Assembly (NCBI GenBank): GCA_038210595.1
Contig: JBBQWN010000003.1
Coordinates: 69,643 to 133,642, forward strand
Length of the DNA stretch: 64,000 nucleotides
Direction of reading: 5' to 3'
Origin: Glacieibacterium sp038210595
Lineage (GTDB): Bacteria; Pseudomonadota; Alphaproteobacteria; Sphingomonadales; Sphingomonadaceae
Part shown: piece by piece, positions 55,619 through 64,000 of the stretch
How positions within the stretch are numbered: the stretch's first letter is position 1
Layout: every line of letters starts with the position of its first letter
The notes under the pieces: generated by a model
What the model was told of the DNA's origin: nothing
What the model saw: only the letters and a program-made list of their open reading frames with translations
Database searches by the model: none
Program-made: the position numbers and the translations under genes

Positions 55619-56383
55619 ATGCTCGCCGTGCTTTCGCCCGCCAAGACCCTCGACGAAACCAGCCCGGTGCCGCCGGTCGCCGCCACCCACCCCCGCTTTC
55701 CCGGCGAGACTGCCGTCCTGGCCGCTGCGGCAGCGAAGCTGAAGCCCGCCGCGCTCGCCCGGCTAATGCACATCTCGAAAGGGCTGGCGGCGAAGAACGC
55801 CGGGCGGTTCCAGGCCCTGCTGACGGACGGCGAGGCACGCCCGGCGCTCTATACGTTCAACGGGGACGTCTATGCCGGCCTGCAGGGCAAGTCCCTCAAT
55901 CCGGCGGGGGTGGCCTTTGCGCAGGAGCACGTCCGCATCCTGTCGGGTCTCTACGGCGTGCTGCGCCCGCTCGACCTGATGCGTCCCTATCGGCTCGAGA
56001 TGGGGACGGCACTCAAGATCGGCCGCAAGACAGGGCTGTACGGCTTTTGGAAAGACCGGATCGGTGCGGCGTTGGCGGATGACCTCGCCAGCCACGCTGA
56101 CAAGACGCTGATCAACCTCGCCAGCAAGGAATATTTCGAGGCGGTCGACGTCGCGTCGCTGCCGGGCCCGGTGCTGGCCATCGACTTTCGCGACGACCAC
56201 GACGGGGAGCTGCGGTTCAACACCTTCGTCGCCAAACGGGCGCGGGGGGCGATAGCACGCTTCGTGGTCGACGAGCGGCTGCAAAGCCCCGCCGGGCTGC
56301 AGCGTTTCGACGGGTTCGGCCATGTCTATCGCCCGGATCTGTCGGATGACACGAACTGGGTCTTCGTTCGACCCGCGAAATAG
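55619..56383 (+). CDS. yaaA: Peroxide stress protein YaaA
   Basis: A 254-residue cytosolic protein that limits free iron during hydrogen peroxide stress in E. coli. ATG 55619 follows CCAGGAGCCGAC; the earlier frame start at 55592 lacks a site. The UPF0246 signature starts LAVLSPAKTLDET, with YTFNGDVYAGL and the conserved ILSGLYGVLRPLDLMRPYRLEM in outline. NLASKEYFEAV is the family's distal motif. Length matches the family. Confidence 0.95.
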   Translation: MLAVLSPAKTLDETSPVPPVAATHPRFPGETAVLAAAAAKLKPAALARLMHISKGLAAKNAGRFQALLTDGEARPALYTFNGDVYAGLQGKSLNPAGVAFAQEHVRILSGLYGVLRPLDLMRPYRLEMGTALKIGRKTGLYGFWKDRIGAALADDLASHADKTLINLASKEYFEAVDVASLPGPVLAIDFRDDHDGELRFNTFVAKRARGAIARFVVDERLQSPAGLQRFDGFGHVYRPDLSDDTNWVFVRPAK

Positions 56384-56385
56384 AA

Positions 56386-56411
56386 AGGGGCCAGGCTTGC
56401 GCCCGGCCCCT
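56386..56411. terminator. Stem-loop between yaaA and the repeat lipoprotein gene
   Basis: Arms 56386-56396 and 56401-56411 pair in 10 of 11 positions around TTGC, just after the yaaA stop. Read from the minus strand it is followed by TTTCTATTTC, a better U-run than on the plus strand, so it may serve both convergent genes. Confidence 0.6.
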
Positions 56412-56438
56412 CTCCGAAATCCGAAATAAGCCTTAGGC

Positions 56439-56822
56439 TTACTTCTTCATCGCGTCGGCTTTCGCCTTCATGTTGTCGGCGGCGGCGTCGGCATTGGCCT
56501 TCATCGCGTCGGCCGTGTTCTCGGCACCGGTCTTCATCGCGTCGGCCTTGTCCTTCGCGGCGTCGACCATCGCGTCGGCCTTCTTGTCGGTCGCGTCGAC
56601 CATCGCGTCGGCCTTGTTGCCGGCGGCGTCGACTGTCGCATCGGCCTTCTCGGCCATCGCATCGGCGGCGTTGCCGGCGGTCGGCGCGGCCGTCGTCGTG
56701 GTCTCGGTGGTGGTCATCGAGCCATCGGCGTTGGTCGTCGTGTCGACGGTCTTGGCCTTCTCGCCGCAGGCAGCGAGCAGGCCGAGGCTGGCCACGGCCG
56801 CCAGGGTCAGAGCAGTCTTCAT
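56439..56822 (-). CDS. Small lipoprotein with 11-residue helical repeats
   Basis: A 127-residue lipoprotein. ATG 56822 follows GGAGA; the longer frame to 56999 overlaps gyrA. The lipobox is LLAAC with Cys19. After a Thr-rich linker (about 26-50) come six 11-residue repeats (KADAMVDATDK and variants, residues 59-124), suited to a long amphipathic helix like those of LEA or apolipoprotein-type proteins. An EcfG-type promoter lies at 56922-56947 inside the end of gyrA. The role is unknown; an envelope stress function is likely. Confidence 0.82.
   Translation of the reverse strand: MKTALTLAAVASLGLLAACGEKAKTVDTTTNADGSMTTTETTTTAAPTAGNAADAMAEKADATVDAAGNKADAMVDATDKKADAMVDAAKDKADAMKTGAENTADAMKANADAAADNMKAKADAMKK
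56451..56648 (-). repeat. Six tandem 33-bp coding repeats
   Basis: Residues 59-124 of the small lipoprotein, 6 x 11 codons. Unit consensus KADAMVDA followed by three variable residues. The copies have drifted but the codon phase is kept. Confidence 0.85.
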
Positions 56823-56921
56823 CGGTAAATCTCCACGTTTATCGTTCGCACAGTCCTCGTGCAGAGCAGCGATACAGGCTTCCATAACGGAAGCGAAGCA
56901 TAAACCTGCCCTTGCCGCTGT

Positions 56922-56947
56922 AACGTCACGCCCCCGTTTCGGGTTCC
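56922..56947 (-). promoter_or_regulatory. EcfG-type general stress promoter at the gyrA 3' end
   Basis: GGAAC (56947-56943) and CGTT (56925-56922) on the minus strand are 17 bases apart. The site spans the gyrA stop codon and lies about 100 bases before the lipoprotein ATG. Confidence 0.62.
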
Positions 56948-59598
56948 GCGGCGCCGTCCTCGCTGTCGTCGTCGCCGATCCGGGCGGCGGACACGACATG
57001 CTCGTCCTTAGCGACGTCGAACAGCGTCACGCCCTGCGCACCGCGCCCCATGATGCGGATCTGGTCGACCCGCAAACGGATCAGCTTGCCCTGGTCGGTG
57101 ACCAGCATGATCTGGTCGCTGTCGGTCGCCGGGAAGCTGGCCAGCACCGGGCCGTTCCGGTCGCTGTCGGCGATGTTGCGGATGCCCTGGCCGCCGCGAC
57201 CGGTACGGCGGTATTCGAACGCGCTCGAACGCTTGCCAAAACCGTTGGCGGTGACCGTCAGGATGAACTCCTCGGCGGCCGCGAACTGGGCGGCGCGGGT
57301 CTCGGACAGCACGCGCTCGCCCGGTTCGGCCTTCCAGGCGGCCGCCTTCAGGTAATCCTCGCGCTCCTGCGGACTGGCGTCGAACGCCTTCAGGATCGAC
57401 ATTGAGATGACCTCGTCGCCGGTCGCGAGGGTGACGCCGCGCACGCCCGTAGAGGTGCGGCTGACGAACTCGCGCACGTCATCGACGGCAAAGCGGATCG
57501 CCTTGCCGCTGCGGCACGCCAGGAACACGTCGTCGCGCTCGTCGCACAAGGCCACCGCGATCAGGCGGTCGTCGTCGCCGTCTTCGAACCGGATCGCCAA
57601 TTTGCCGTTCGCATTGATGTTGGCGAACGCATCCATGGCGTTGCGCCGGACGCCGCCATGCGCGGTCGCGAACATGACGTGCAGCTTCGCCCATTCCGCC
57701 TCGTCCTCGGGCAGCGGCAGCACTGTCACGATGGTCTCGCCCGCTTCCATCTTGGGCAGCAGGTGGATCATCGGGCGGCCCTTGGCATTCGGCCCGCCTT
57801 CGGGCACCCGCCACACCTTCTGGCGATAGACCTTGCCGGTCGAGCTGAAGAACAGCACCGGGGTATGGGTCCACGCCACGAACAGCTGCGCGACCGTGTC
57901 CTCTTCCTTGGTCGTCATGCCGGCGCGGCCCTTGCCGCCGCGATGCTGGGCCCGGTAGGTCGCGAGAGGCACGCGCTTGATATAGCCGCCAAGCGTCACG
58001 GTGACGACCATCTCCTCGCGCTCGATTAGGTCCTCGTCGTCGAGATCGTCGCCGGCTGCGACCAGCTCAGAACGCCGCTTGGTCACGAACGGCGCCAGCG
58101 CGTCGAACTCCTCGCGCATCACCTTGCGCAGCACCGAGCGGTCGCGCAGAATCTCGAGCAAGGTCTCAATACTTGCCGCCAACTCTTTCAATTCATCGGT
58201 GATCTCATCGCGGCCGAGTGCGGTGAGTTTCGACAGCCGCAGGTCGAGGATGGCGCGGACCTGAAGGTCGGACAGGCGGTAGGTCGTCACCTCCGGCCCC
58301 GGCAGATCGGCCTCGATGATGCCGAGATAGGGCCGGATATCGCCCATCGGCCATTCGCGTTCGAGCAGCTGCTCACGCGCCGCCGCCGGTGTCGCCGAGG
58401 CGCGGATCAGGCGCACGACCTCGTCCAGATTGGCGACCGCGATCATCAGACCGAGCAGCAGGTGCGCCCGCTCGCGGGCTTTCATCAGCTCGAACTTGGA
58501 GCGCCGGGTGATGACCTCCTCGCGGAAGCCGATGAACGCCTCGATGATGTCGCGCAGGTTGAGCAGTTCGGGCCGGCCGCCGCGGATCGCCAGCATGTTG
58601 ATCGCGAACGAGGACTGCGCCGGCGTGTGGCGATAGACCTGATTCAGCACGACCTCAGGGGTCGCGTCGCGCTTCAGGTCCATGACGATGCGGACGCCCT
58701 CGCGGTTCGACTCGTCGCGAACCTCACTGACACCCTCGATCTGCTTGTCCTTGACCGCGTCGGCGATCTTGGACACCAGCCCGTTCTTGCCGAGCTGATA
58801 GGGCACCTCGGTCAGCACCAGCGAGCGGCGCTCGCCGCGGCCCTCCTCGACCGCCCATTTCGCCCGCATGATGACGCTGCCGCGGCCGGTCTCATAGGCC
58901 TGGCGGATGCCGGTGGTGCCGACCAGGAACGCGCCGGTGGGGAAGTCCGGGCCCTTGATATGCTCCATCAGGCCCTCGACGGTGATTGCGCCGTCGTCGA
59001 GATAGGCGCGGCAGGCGTCGATGACCTCGCCGAGATTGTGCGGCGGAATGTTGGTCGCCATGCCGACCGCGATGCCGCCGGCGCCGTTGACCAGCAGGTT
59101 CGGAAAGCGCGCCGGCAGGACCGAAGGCTCACGCTCCTGCCCGTCGTAATTGGGCACGAAGTCGACGGTGTCCTTGTCGATATCGTCAAGCAGCTGGTCC
59201 GCGACCTTGGCCAGCCGCGCCTCGGTGTAGCGCATGGCAGCGGCGGCATCGGGGTCCATCGAGCCGAAATTGCCCTGCCCGTCGACCAGCGGCAGCCGGA
59301 GCGACCAGTCCTGCGCCATGCGGACCAGCGCCTCGTAGATCGAGCTGTCGCCGTGCGGGTGGTATTTGCCCATCACGTCGCCGACGATGCGCGCCGACTT
59401 GCGGTACGGCTTGCCGGCGACATAGCCGCCCTCGTAGGCACCCCACAGGATGCGGCGGTGGACCGGCTTCAGCCCGTCGCGCACGTCGGGCAGCGCACGC
59501 GCCACGATCACGCTCATTGCGTAATCGAGGAAGCTGGTCTTCATCTCGGTGACGATCGAGATGGGTTCGATATCGGGGGTCGTCGGCGTGCTGGCCAA
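56926..59598 (-). CDS. gyrA: DNA gyrase subunit A
   Basis: Cuts and rejoins DNA to add negative supercoils, with GyrB. The 890 residues start MASTPTTPDIEPIS. The breakage domain has the catalytic Tyr in AAMRYTEARL near 124. The quinolone region reads HGDSSIYEAL: Ser85 equals E. coli Ser83, and Glu89 stands at the E. coli Asp87 position. A GyrA-box-like QHRGGKGRAG and six-bladed C-terminal repeats follow. The tail after ~875 is acidic. Its 3' end carries the stress promoter of the next gene. Confidence 0.97.
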   Translation of the reverse strand: MASTPTTPDIEPISIVTEMKTSFLDYAMSVIVARALPDVRDGLKPVHRRILWGAYEGGYVAGKPYRKSARIVGDVMGKYHPHGDSSIYEALVRMAQDWSLRLPLVDGQGNFGSMDPDAAAAMRYTEARLAKVADQLLDDIDKDTVDFVPNYDGQEREPSVLPARFPNLLVNGAGGIAVGMATNIPPHNLGEVIDACRAYLDDGAITVEGLMEHIKGPDFPTGAFLVGTTGIRQAYETGRGSVIMRAKWAVEEGRGERRSLVLTEVPYQLGKNGLVSKIADAVKDKQIEGVSEVRDESNREGVRIVMDLKRDATPEVVLNQVYRHTPAQSSFAINMLAIRGGRPELLNLRDIIEAFIGFREEVITRRSKFELMKARERAHLLLGLMIAVANLDEVVRLIRASATPAAAREQLLEREWPMGDIRPYLGIIEADLPGPEVTTYRLSDLQVRAILDLRLSKLTALGRDEITDELKELAASIETLLEILRDRSVLRKVMREEFDALAPFVTKRRSELVAAGDDLDDEDLIEREEMVVTVTLGGYIKRVPLATYRAQHRGGKGRAGMTTKEEDTVAQLFVAWTHTPVLFFSSTGKVYRQKVWRVPEGGPNAKGRPMIHLLPKMEAGETIVTVLPLPEDEAEWAKLHVMFATAHGGVRRNAMDAFANINANGKLAIRFEDGDDDRLIAVALCDERDDVFLACRSGKAIRFAVDDVREFVSRTSTGVRGVTLATGDEVISMSILKAFDASPQEREDYLKAAAWKAEPGERVLSETRAAQFAAAEEFILTVTANGFGKRSSAFEYRRTGRGGQGIRNIADSDRNGPVLASFPATDSDQIMLVTDQGKLIRLRVDQIRIMGRGAQGVTLFDVAKDEHVVSAARIGDDDSEDGAAEPETGA

Positions 59599-59686
59599 GG
59601 GGCTGATCTACCTGTCGGGACGGCCCATGTTCGGCCTGCCGCACCCTAGACGCCGCGGTAACGAAACGCCAGTTTTTTACGGTTTC

Positions 59687-59743
59687 GGGACAGGGTCGCC
59701 GACGTTGCGGCGCGCGGCGGGCGACCTTGCCGCCGCCTGTCCC
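59687..59743. repeat. Nested inverted repeats upstream of gyrA
   Basis: Outer arms GGGACAGG (59687-59694) and CCTGTCCC (59736-59743); inner arms GGTCGCC (59694-59700) and GGCGACC (59720-59726). They lie between the small minus-strand gene's stop (59747-59749) and gyrA. A TTTTTT run lies at 59672-59677 on the plus strand, left of the stem. Confidence 0.45.
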
Positions 59744-59746
59744 GTC

Positions 59747-59962
59747 TTAGTGGCCGAGCGCGGCGTTGACCGCCTTGGCCTTTTCCGCCGGCAGGTGCGC
59801 GGCAAGCTGCTGGATCACCTGCGTCAGTGCGACCTGCACCTGGCGCTGATCCATTTCGCGCACCTTCTCCGGCACCGGATCGCCACCGTGGATACGGTGC
59901 CAGAGCTCGATGATCCACTCGATGTCGTTCTTGTGGATCAATCGATAGGGTGGTGAAGCCAT
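59747..59962 (-). CDS. Small conserved hypothetical protein
   Basis: A 71-residue soluble protein, helical by pattern, with hydrophobic-aromatic N terminus (PYRLIHKNDIEWIIELWHRIHGG) in outline and a second helix (QVQVALTQVIQQLAAHLPAEKAKAVN). No family is recognised by name. It lies upstream of gyrA on the same strand with 148 bases between, which hold the nested inverted repeats. It is divergent from trmFO. The balanced amino acid use suggests a true gene. Confidence 0.62.
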   Translation of the reverse strand: MASPPYRLIHKNDIEWIIELWHRIHGGDPVPEKVREMDQRQVQVALTQVIQQLAAHLPAEKAKAVNAALGH

Positions 59963-60108
59963 ATCATCGTCCTTCCCATGGTCGACGGGGTTGATCCCGC
60001 CGCCGCAACGACTAACAAAAAATGGTTAATCGATATTGGTCGGCCGCGGCGACCCGCGCGACCGCAGCGGACTTTCCGGAACAACCGGGAGGGTGCTAGG
60101 GCGGCTCG

Positions 60109-61449
60109 ATGCAACCCATTCACATCATCGGTGGCGGCCTTGCCGGGTCCGAAGCGGCTTGGCAGATCGCCCGGGCCGGCGTGCCCGTCGTGCTTCACGA
60201 AATGCGAGGCGTCGAAGGCACCGCCGCGCACCACACCGACAAGCTAGCCGAACTGGTGTGCTCGAACAGTTTCCGCTCCGACGATGCCGAGCATAATGCC
60301 GTCGGGCTGCTGCACCACGAGCTGCGTGAGCTCGGTTCGCTGGTGATGCGCTGCGGCGACGCGGCGCGGGTGCCCGCCGGTTCGGCGCTGGCGGTCGACC
60401 GCGATGTCTTCGCCGACGCGGTGACCGCGGCGATCGAGGCCGAACCGCTGATCGAGCTGCGCCGCGAGCGGATCGATGTGCCGCCGCCGGAGTGGGCGTC
60501 GGTGATCGTCGCCACCGGTCCCCTGACCGCCGCGCCGCTCGCCGAGACCATTCGCGCCAGGACCGGCGAGGACGCGCTCGCCTTCTTCGACGCCATCGCG
60601 CCGGTCGTGCACTTCGATTCGATCGATCTCGACATCGCGTGGTTCCAGTCGCGCTGGGACCGTGGCGACACCAAGGACTATCTCAACTGCCCGATGAGCC
60701 GCGAGCAATACGGCGTGTTCATCCAGGCGCTCCTCGACGGCGACAAGACCGAGTTCAAGGAATGGGAGGCGAACACCCCCTATTTCGACGGCTGCATGCC
60801 GATCGAGCGCATGGCCGAGCTGGGGCCGAACACCGCGCGCTTCGGCCCGATGAAGCCGGTCGGCCTGCGCGACCCCCGCGTCGGCAAGGGCGTCTATGCG
60901 GTGGTCCAGCTGCGCCAGGACAATGCCGCGGGCACGCTGTGGAACATCGTCGGCTTCCAGACCAAGCTGAAGCACGCCGAGCAGGTCCGCATCTTCCGCA
61001 CCATCCCGGGGCTGGAGAAGGCCGAGTTCGCGCGGCTGGGCGGGCTGCACCGCAACACGTTCATCAAGTCGCCGGTGCTGCTCGACGCGCGGCTGCGGCT
61101 GAAGTCGGAACCGCGGCTGCGCTTCGCCGGACAGATCACCGGCTGCGAGGGCTATATCGAGAGTGCCGCCATCGGGCTCCTCGCCGGGCGGTTCGCGGCC
61201 GCCGAGGCGCGGGACGAGGCGCTCGACCCGCCGCCGGCGACGACGGCTATCGGCGCGCTGCTCGGCCATATCACCGGCAACGCCACCGCCGACACCTATC
61301 AGCCGATGAACGTCAATTTCGGCCTGTTCCCGCCGCTGCCTGAGAAGCGTCCGAAAGCCGAGCGCAAACCGGCGATGGTAGCCCGCGCCCGGGCCGATTT
61401 CGCGGGCTGGAGCGGCGCGCCGCCCGCCATCGCGATTGCCGCCGAATAG
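60109..61449 (+). CDS. trmFO: Methylenetetrahydrofolate--tRNA-(uracil(54)-C(5))-methyltransferase (TrmFO)
   Basis: FAD-dependent enzyme that methylates U54 of tRNA with methylenetetrahydrofolate. The 446 residues begin IHIIGGGLAGSEAAWQIA, the FAD-binding motif. ELVCSNSFRSD near 47-57 carries the conserved Cys, and NCPMSREQYGVFIQALL and GYIESAAIGLLAGRFAA are further landmarks. PPPATTAIGALLGHIT lies near the end. It ends three bases before the EF-hand gene's stop on the opposite strand. Confidence 0.96.
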   Translation: MQPIHIIGGGLAGSEAAWQIARAGVPVVLHEMRGVEGTAAHHTDKLAELVCSNSFRSDDAEHNAVGLLHHELRELGSLVMRCGDAARVPAGSALAVDRDVFADAVTAAIEAEPLIELRRERIDVPPPEWASVIVATGPLTAAPLAETIRARTGEDALAFFDAIAPVVHFDSIDLDIAWFQSRWDRGDTKDYLNCPMSREQYGVFIQALLDGDKTEFKEWEANTPYFDGCMPIERMAELGPNTARFGPMKPVGLRDPRVGKGVYAVVQLRQDNAAGTLWNIVGFQTKLKHAEQVRIFRTIPGLEKAEFARLGGLHRNTFIKSPVLLDARLRLKSEPRLRFAGQITGCEGYIESAAIGLLAGRFAAAEARDEALDPPPATTAIGALLGHITGNATADTYQPMNVNFGLFPPLPEKRPKAERKPAMVARARADFAGWSGAPPAIAIAAE

Positions 61450-61452
61450 GCC

Positions 61453-61932
61453 TCAGCCCTCATCCACCTGCACCGCTTCCGCCGGCGGGCAGTTCACGGC
61501 GGCGCGGGGCCGGCGCTTGACCGCGGTGGTCGCAAATTCGGTCGCATTGAGTTTCGCGTCGCGGCTCGCGTCGGCGGTGGTGAACTTCTTGACCGCCTTG
61601 GCGCTGTATTCGTCGAAGCTCAATTTGCCGTCGCCGTCGAGGTCGAGCTTGGCATAGGCCTTGCGGCGCGAGAGCAGATATTCGTCGCGGGTGATCTCGC
61701 CGTCGCGGTCCTTGTCATAGCGGTTGAAGCGGCGGGCTTCCTTGGTTGCCGGGCTGACGTCGCTGACCGGTGCAACCAGCGGCGGCGCGTCGTTTTCGCC
61801 GGGCGGGATCGGGCGGCCGGCGGCGGCGGGTTCGGCGAACGCGGCATTTGGATGCGACGACGGCCGGGTGAACAGATAGATGCCGCCCGCCAGCAGCACC
61901 GCCATGACGCCCAGCGCCACCCATCGTTGCAT
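61453..61932 (-). CDS. Membrane-anchored EF-hand protein
   Basis: A 159-residue protein. ATG 61932 follows a GGGGGG stretch; the frame upstream to 62190 overlaps the squalene-synthase-like gene. One N-terminal membrane anchor (residues ~4-21) puts the rest outside. Two canonical EF-hand loops are seen, DKDRDGEITRDEY and DLDGDGKLSFDEY, and a third weaker one, DASRDAKLNATEF. Calcium binding is expected. Its function is unknown; such proteins often act in signalling or buffering in the periplasm. Confidence 0.82.
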   Translation of the reverse strand: MQRWVALGVMAVLLAGGIYLFTRPSSHPNAAFAEPAAAGRPIPPGENDAPPLVAPVSDVSPATKEARRFNRYDKDRDGEITRDEYLLSRRKAYAKLDLDGDGKLSFDEYSAKAVKKFTTADASRDAKLNATEFATTAVKRRPRAAVNCPPAEAVQVDEG

Positions 61933-61991
61933 CGCATCGCCCCCCGAAAGTACCAGTCCCCGCCGCTGCTTAGCGCGGCAAAGGTTACTTG

Positions 61992-62624
61992 TCAGTGACC
62001 GGTGAGCATCGTCGCGGCGATCGCCAGCTGGCGGCGCGGCGTACCGCGCGGTTCCGGCGCGGCGGCGGCGAGGTCGCGGGCCGCCAGCTTTGCCAGAGCG
62101 CGCAAGGAACGCAGCGGCCGCGGCACCCGCGCCAGATGGACCGCAAGCGGCGGCGTCTCGCCCAGCCGCGCCACCTCGCCGCTCGCCCACAGGTCACCCA
62201 GCTGCCACGCCACGTCCGCACCCTGCCCCAGCACCGCCGCCGCCGCGCCGAACAGCGTCCGCCCGCGCTGCTGGACATGCTGGGCAATGTCGCGCGGCGC
62301 GGCCAGCAGCGCCAGCATTGCGTCCTCGAGGCCGGTAAGGCTCGCCCCCGTGACGCCCGCCGGCAGGACGTGCGCCGCCAGCGCCTCCAGCACCGGCTGG
62401 GCCGGCACCGCACCGGCATCGAGGCCCTCCAGCCGCTCCCGCCACCACGCCAGCCGGATCTGCCCCAGCATGGGCTCGGTGGTCGTCCGCACCACCGCCA
62501 TCAATTCAAGATCGAGTGCATGCAGCGCGAACAGGCCCGCCCGCGCCGCCGCCGGAGCCCAGAGCGTCGCCACATACCGGTCCCGGTCGCGCTCGCGGAC
62601 GAGGGCAGCGACCGGATCGTCCAC
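61992..62624 (-). CDS. Squalene/phytoene synthase-like protein without the Asp-rich motifs
   Basis: A 210-residue protein of the squalene/phytoene synthase fold: YVATLWAPAAARAGLFALHALDLEL, with EPMLGQIRLAWWRERLEGL, and VAWQLGDLW near 145-153. The two aspartate motifs that bind the prenyl diphosphate (DxxxD) are missing at both expected places, and the protein is short. It may be a non-catalytic relative like NDUFAF6-type proteins rather than a carotenoid enzyme. It lies 4 bases downstream of ettA on the minus strand. Confidence 0.84.
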   Translation of the reverse strand: MDDPVAALVRERDRDRYVATLWAPAAARAGLFALHALDLELMAVVRTTTEPMLGQIRLAWWRERLEGLDAGAVPAQPVLEALAAHVLPAGVTGASLTGLEDAMLALLAAPRDIAQHVQQRGRTLFGAAAAVLGQGADVAWQLGDLWASGEVARLGETPPLAVHLARVPRPLRSLRALAKLAARDLAAAAPEPRGTPRRQLAIAATMLTGH

Positions 62625-62628
62625 GACC

Positions 62629-64000
<1,372 letters not shown>

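Noticed and set aside
58462..59649. A plus-strand open frame over gyrA
   Set aside because: Shadow of gyrA.

Overview
The window is high-GC bacterial chromosome, almost fully coding, with no gap above about 300 bases. The gene set points to the alphaproteobacterial order Sphingomonadales: two PEPxxWA-CTERM proteins, an exosortase V (XrtV) locus, class II DAHP synthase, an alphaproteobacterial-type Bpt, Zur next to MerC, and EcfG-type (GGAAC-N17-CGTT) promoters. A genus cannot be named from what is visible. I saw no insertion sequence, prophage, CRISPR array or rRNA gene.

Layout. 0-6 kb: housekeeping and small enzymes (alpha/beta hydrolase-OsmC fusion cut by the window edge, ThuA-like protein, GFA protein, glutathione reductase, DAHP synthase, tRNA-Glu, cyclophilin). 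6-26.6 kb: an exopolysaccharide/protein-sorting region. On the minus strand lie a PEPxxWA-CTERM substrate with a sigma-54-type promoter, an acyltransferase and the initiating sugar-phosphate transferase; then, in tightly coupled minus-strand order, an outer-membrane barrel protein, Wza-like exporter, Wzz-like protein, CpsD-like ATPase, exosortase V and EpsI. On the plus strand are an XrtV accessory protein, an AAA ATPase, two GT2 glycosyltransferases, EpsD, a pyruvyl transferase, an FrhB-like protein and rfbACDB for dTDP-rhamnose. No Wzx flippase or Wzy polymerase is visible here.

26.6-45 kb: nhaA, a DUF1345 protein, tlyA and dxs, a zur/merC pair, an iron-permease-like protein, heme A synthase, rplM-rpsI with a candidate leader attenuator, a DsbD/ScsB-type reductase, an amidohydrolase, a dehydrogenase/ATP-grasp pair, threonine deaminase, bpt, nudC and a stress-promoter-driven periplasmic protein. 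45-64 kb: a second PEPxxWA-like protein whose 3' end runs into a GGDEF/EAL gene, pheA, a membrane-anchored cytochrome c, a low-GC orphan membrane gene, dnaE, a TPR protein, yaaA, an 11-residue-repeat lipoprotein with a stress promoter inside the end of gyrA, gyrA, trmFO, an EF-hand protein, a short squalene-synthase-like protein and the 3' part of ettA.

The most unusual part is the XrtV locus: its CpsD-like ATPase has Cys where the P-loop lysine should be, it carries its own AAA ATPase, and its promoters and operators are readable. Further points of interest are two EcfG-type promoters, a probable CTG start for tlyA, and several long 3' stem-loops without U-tracts.
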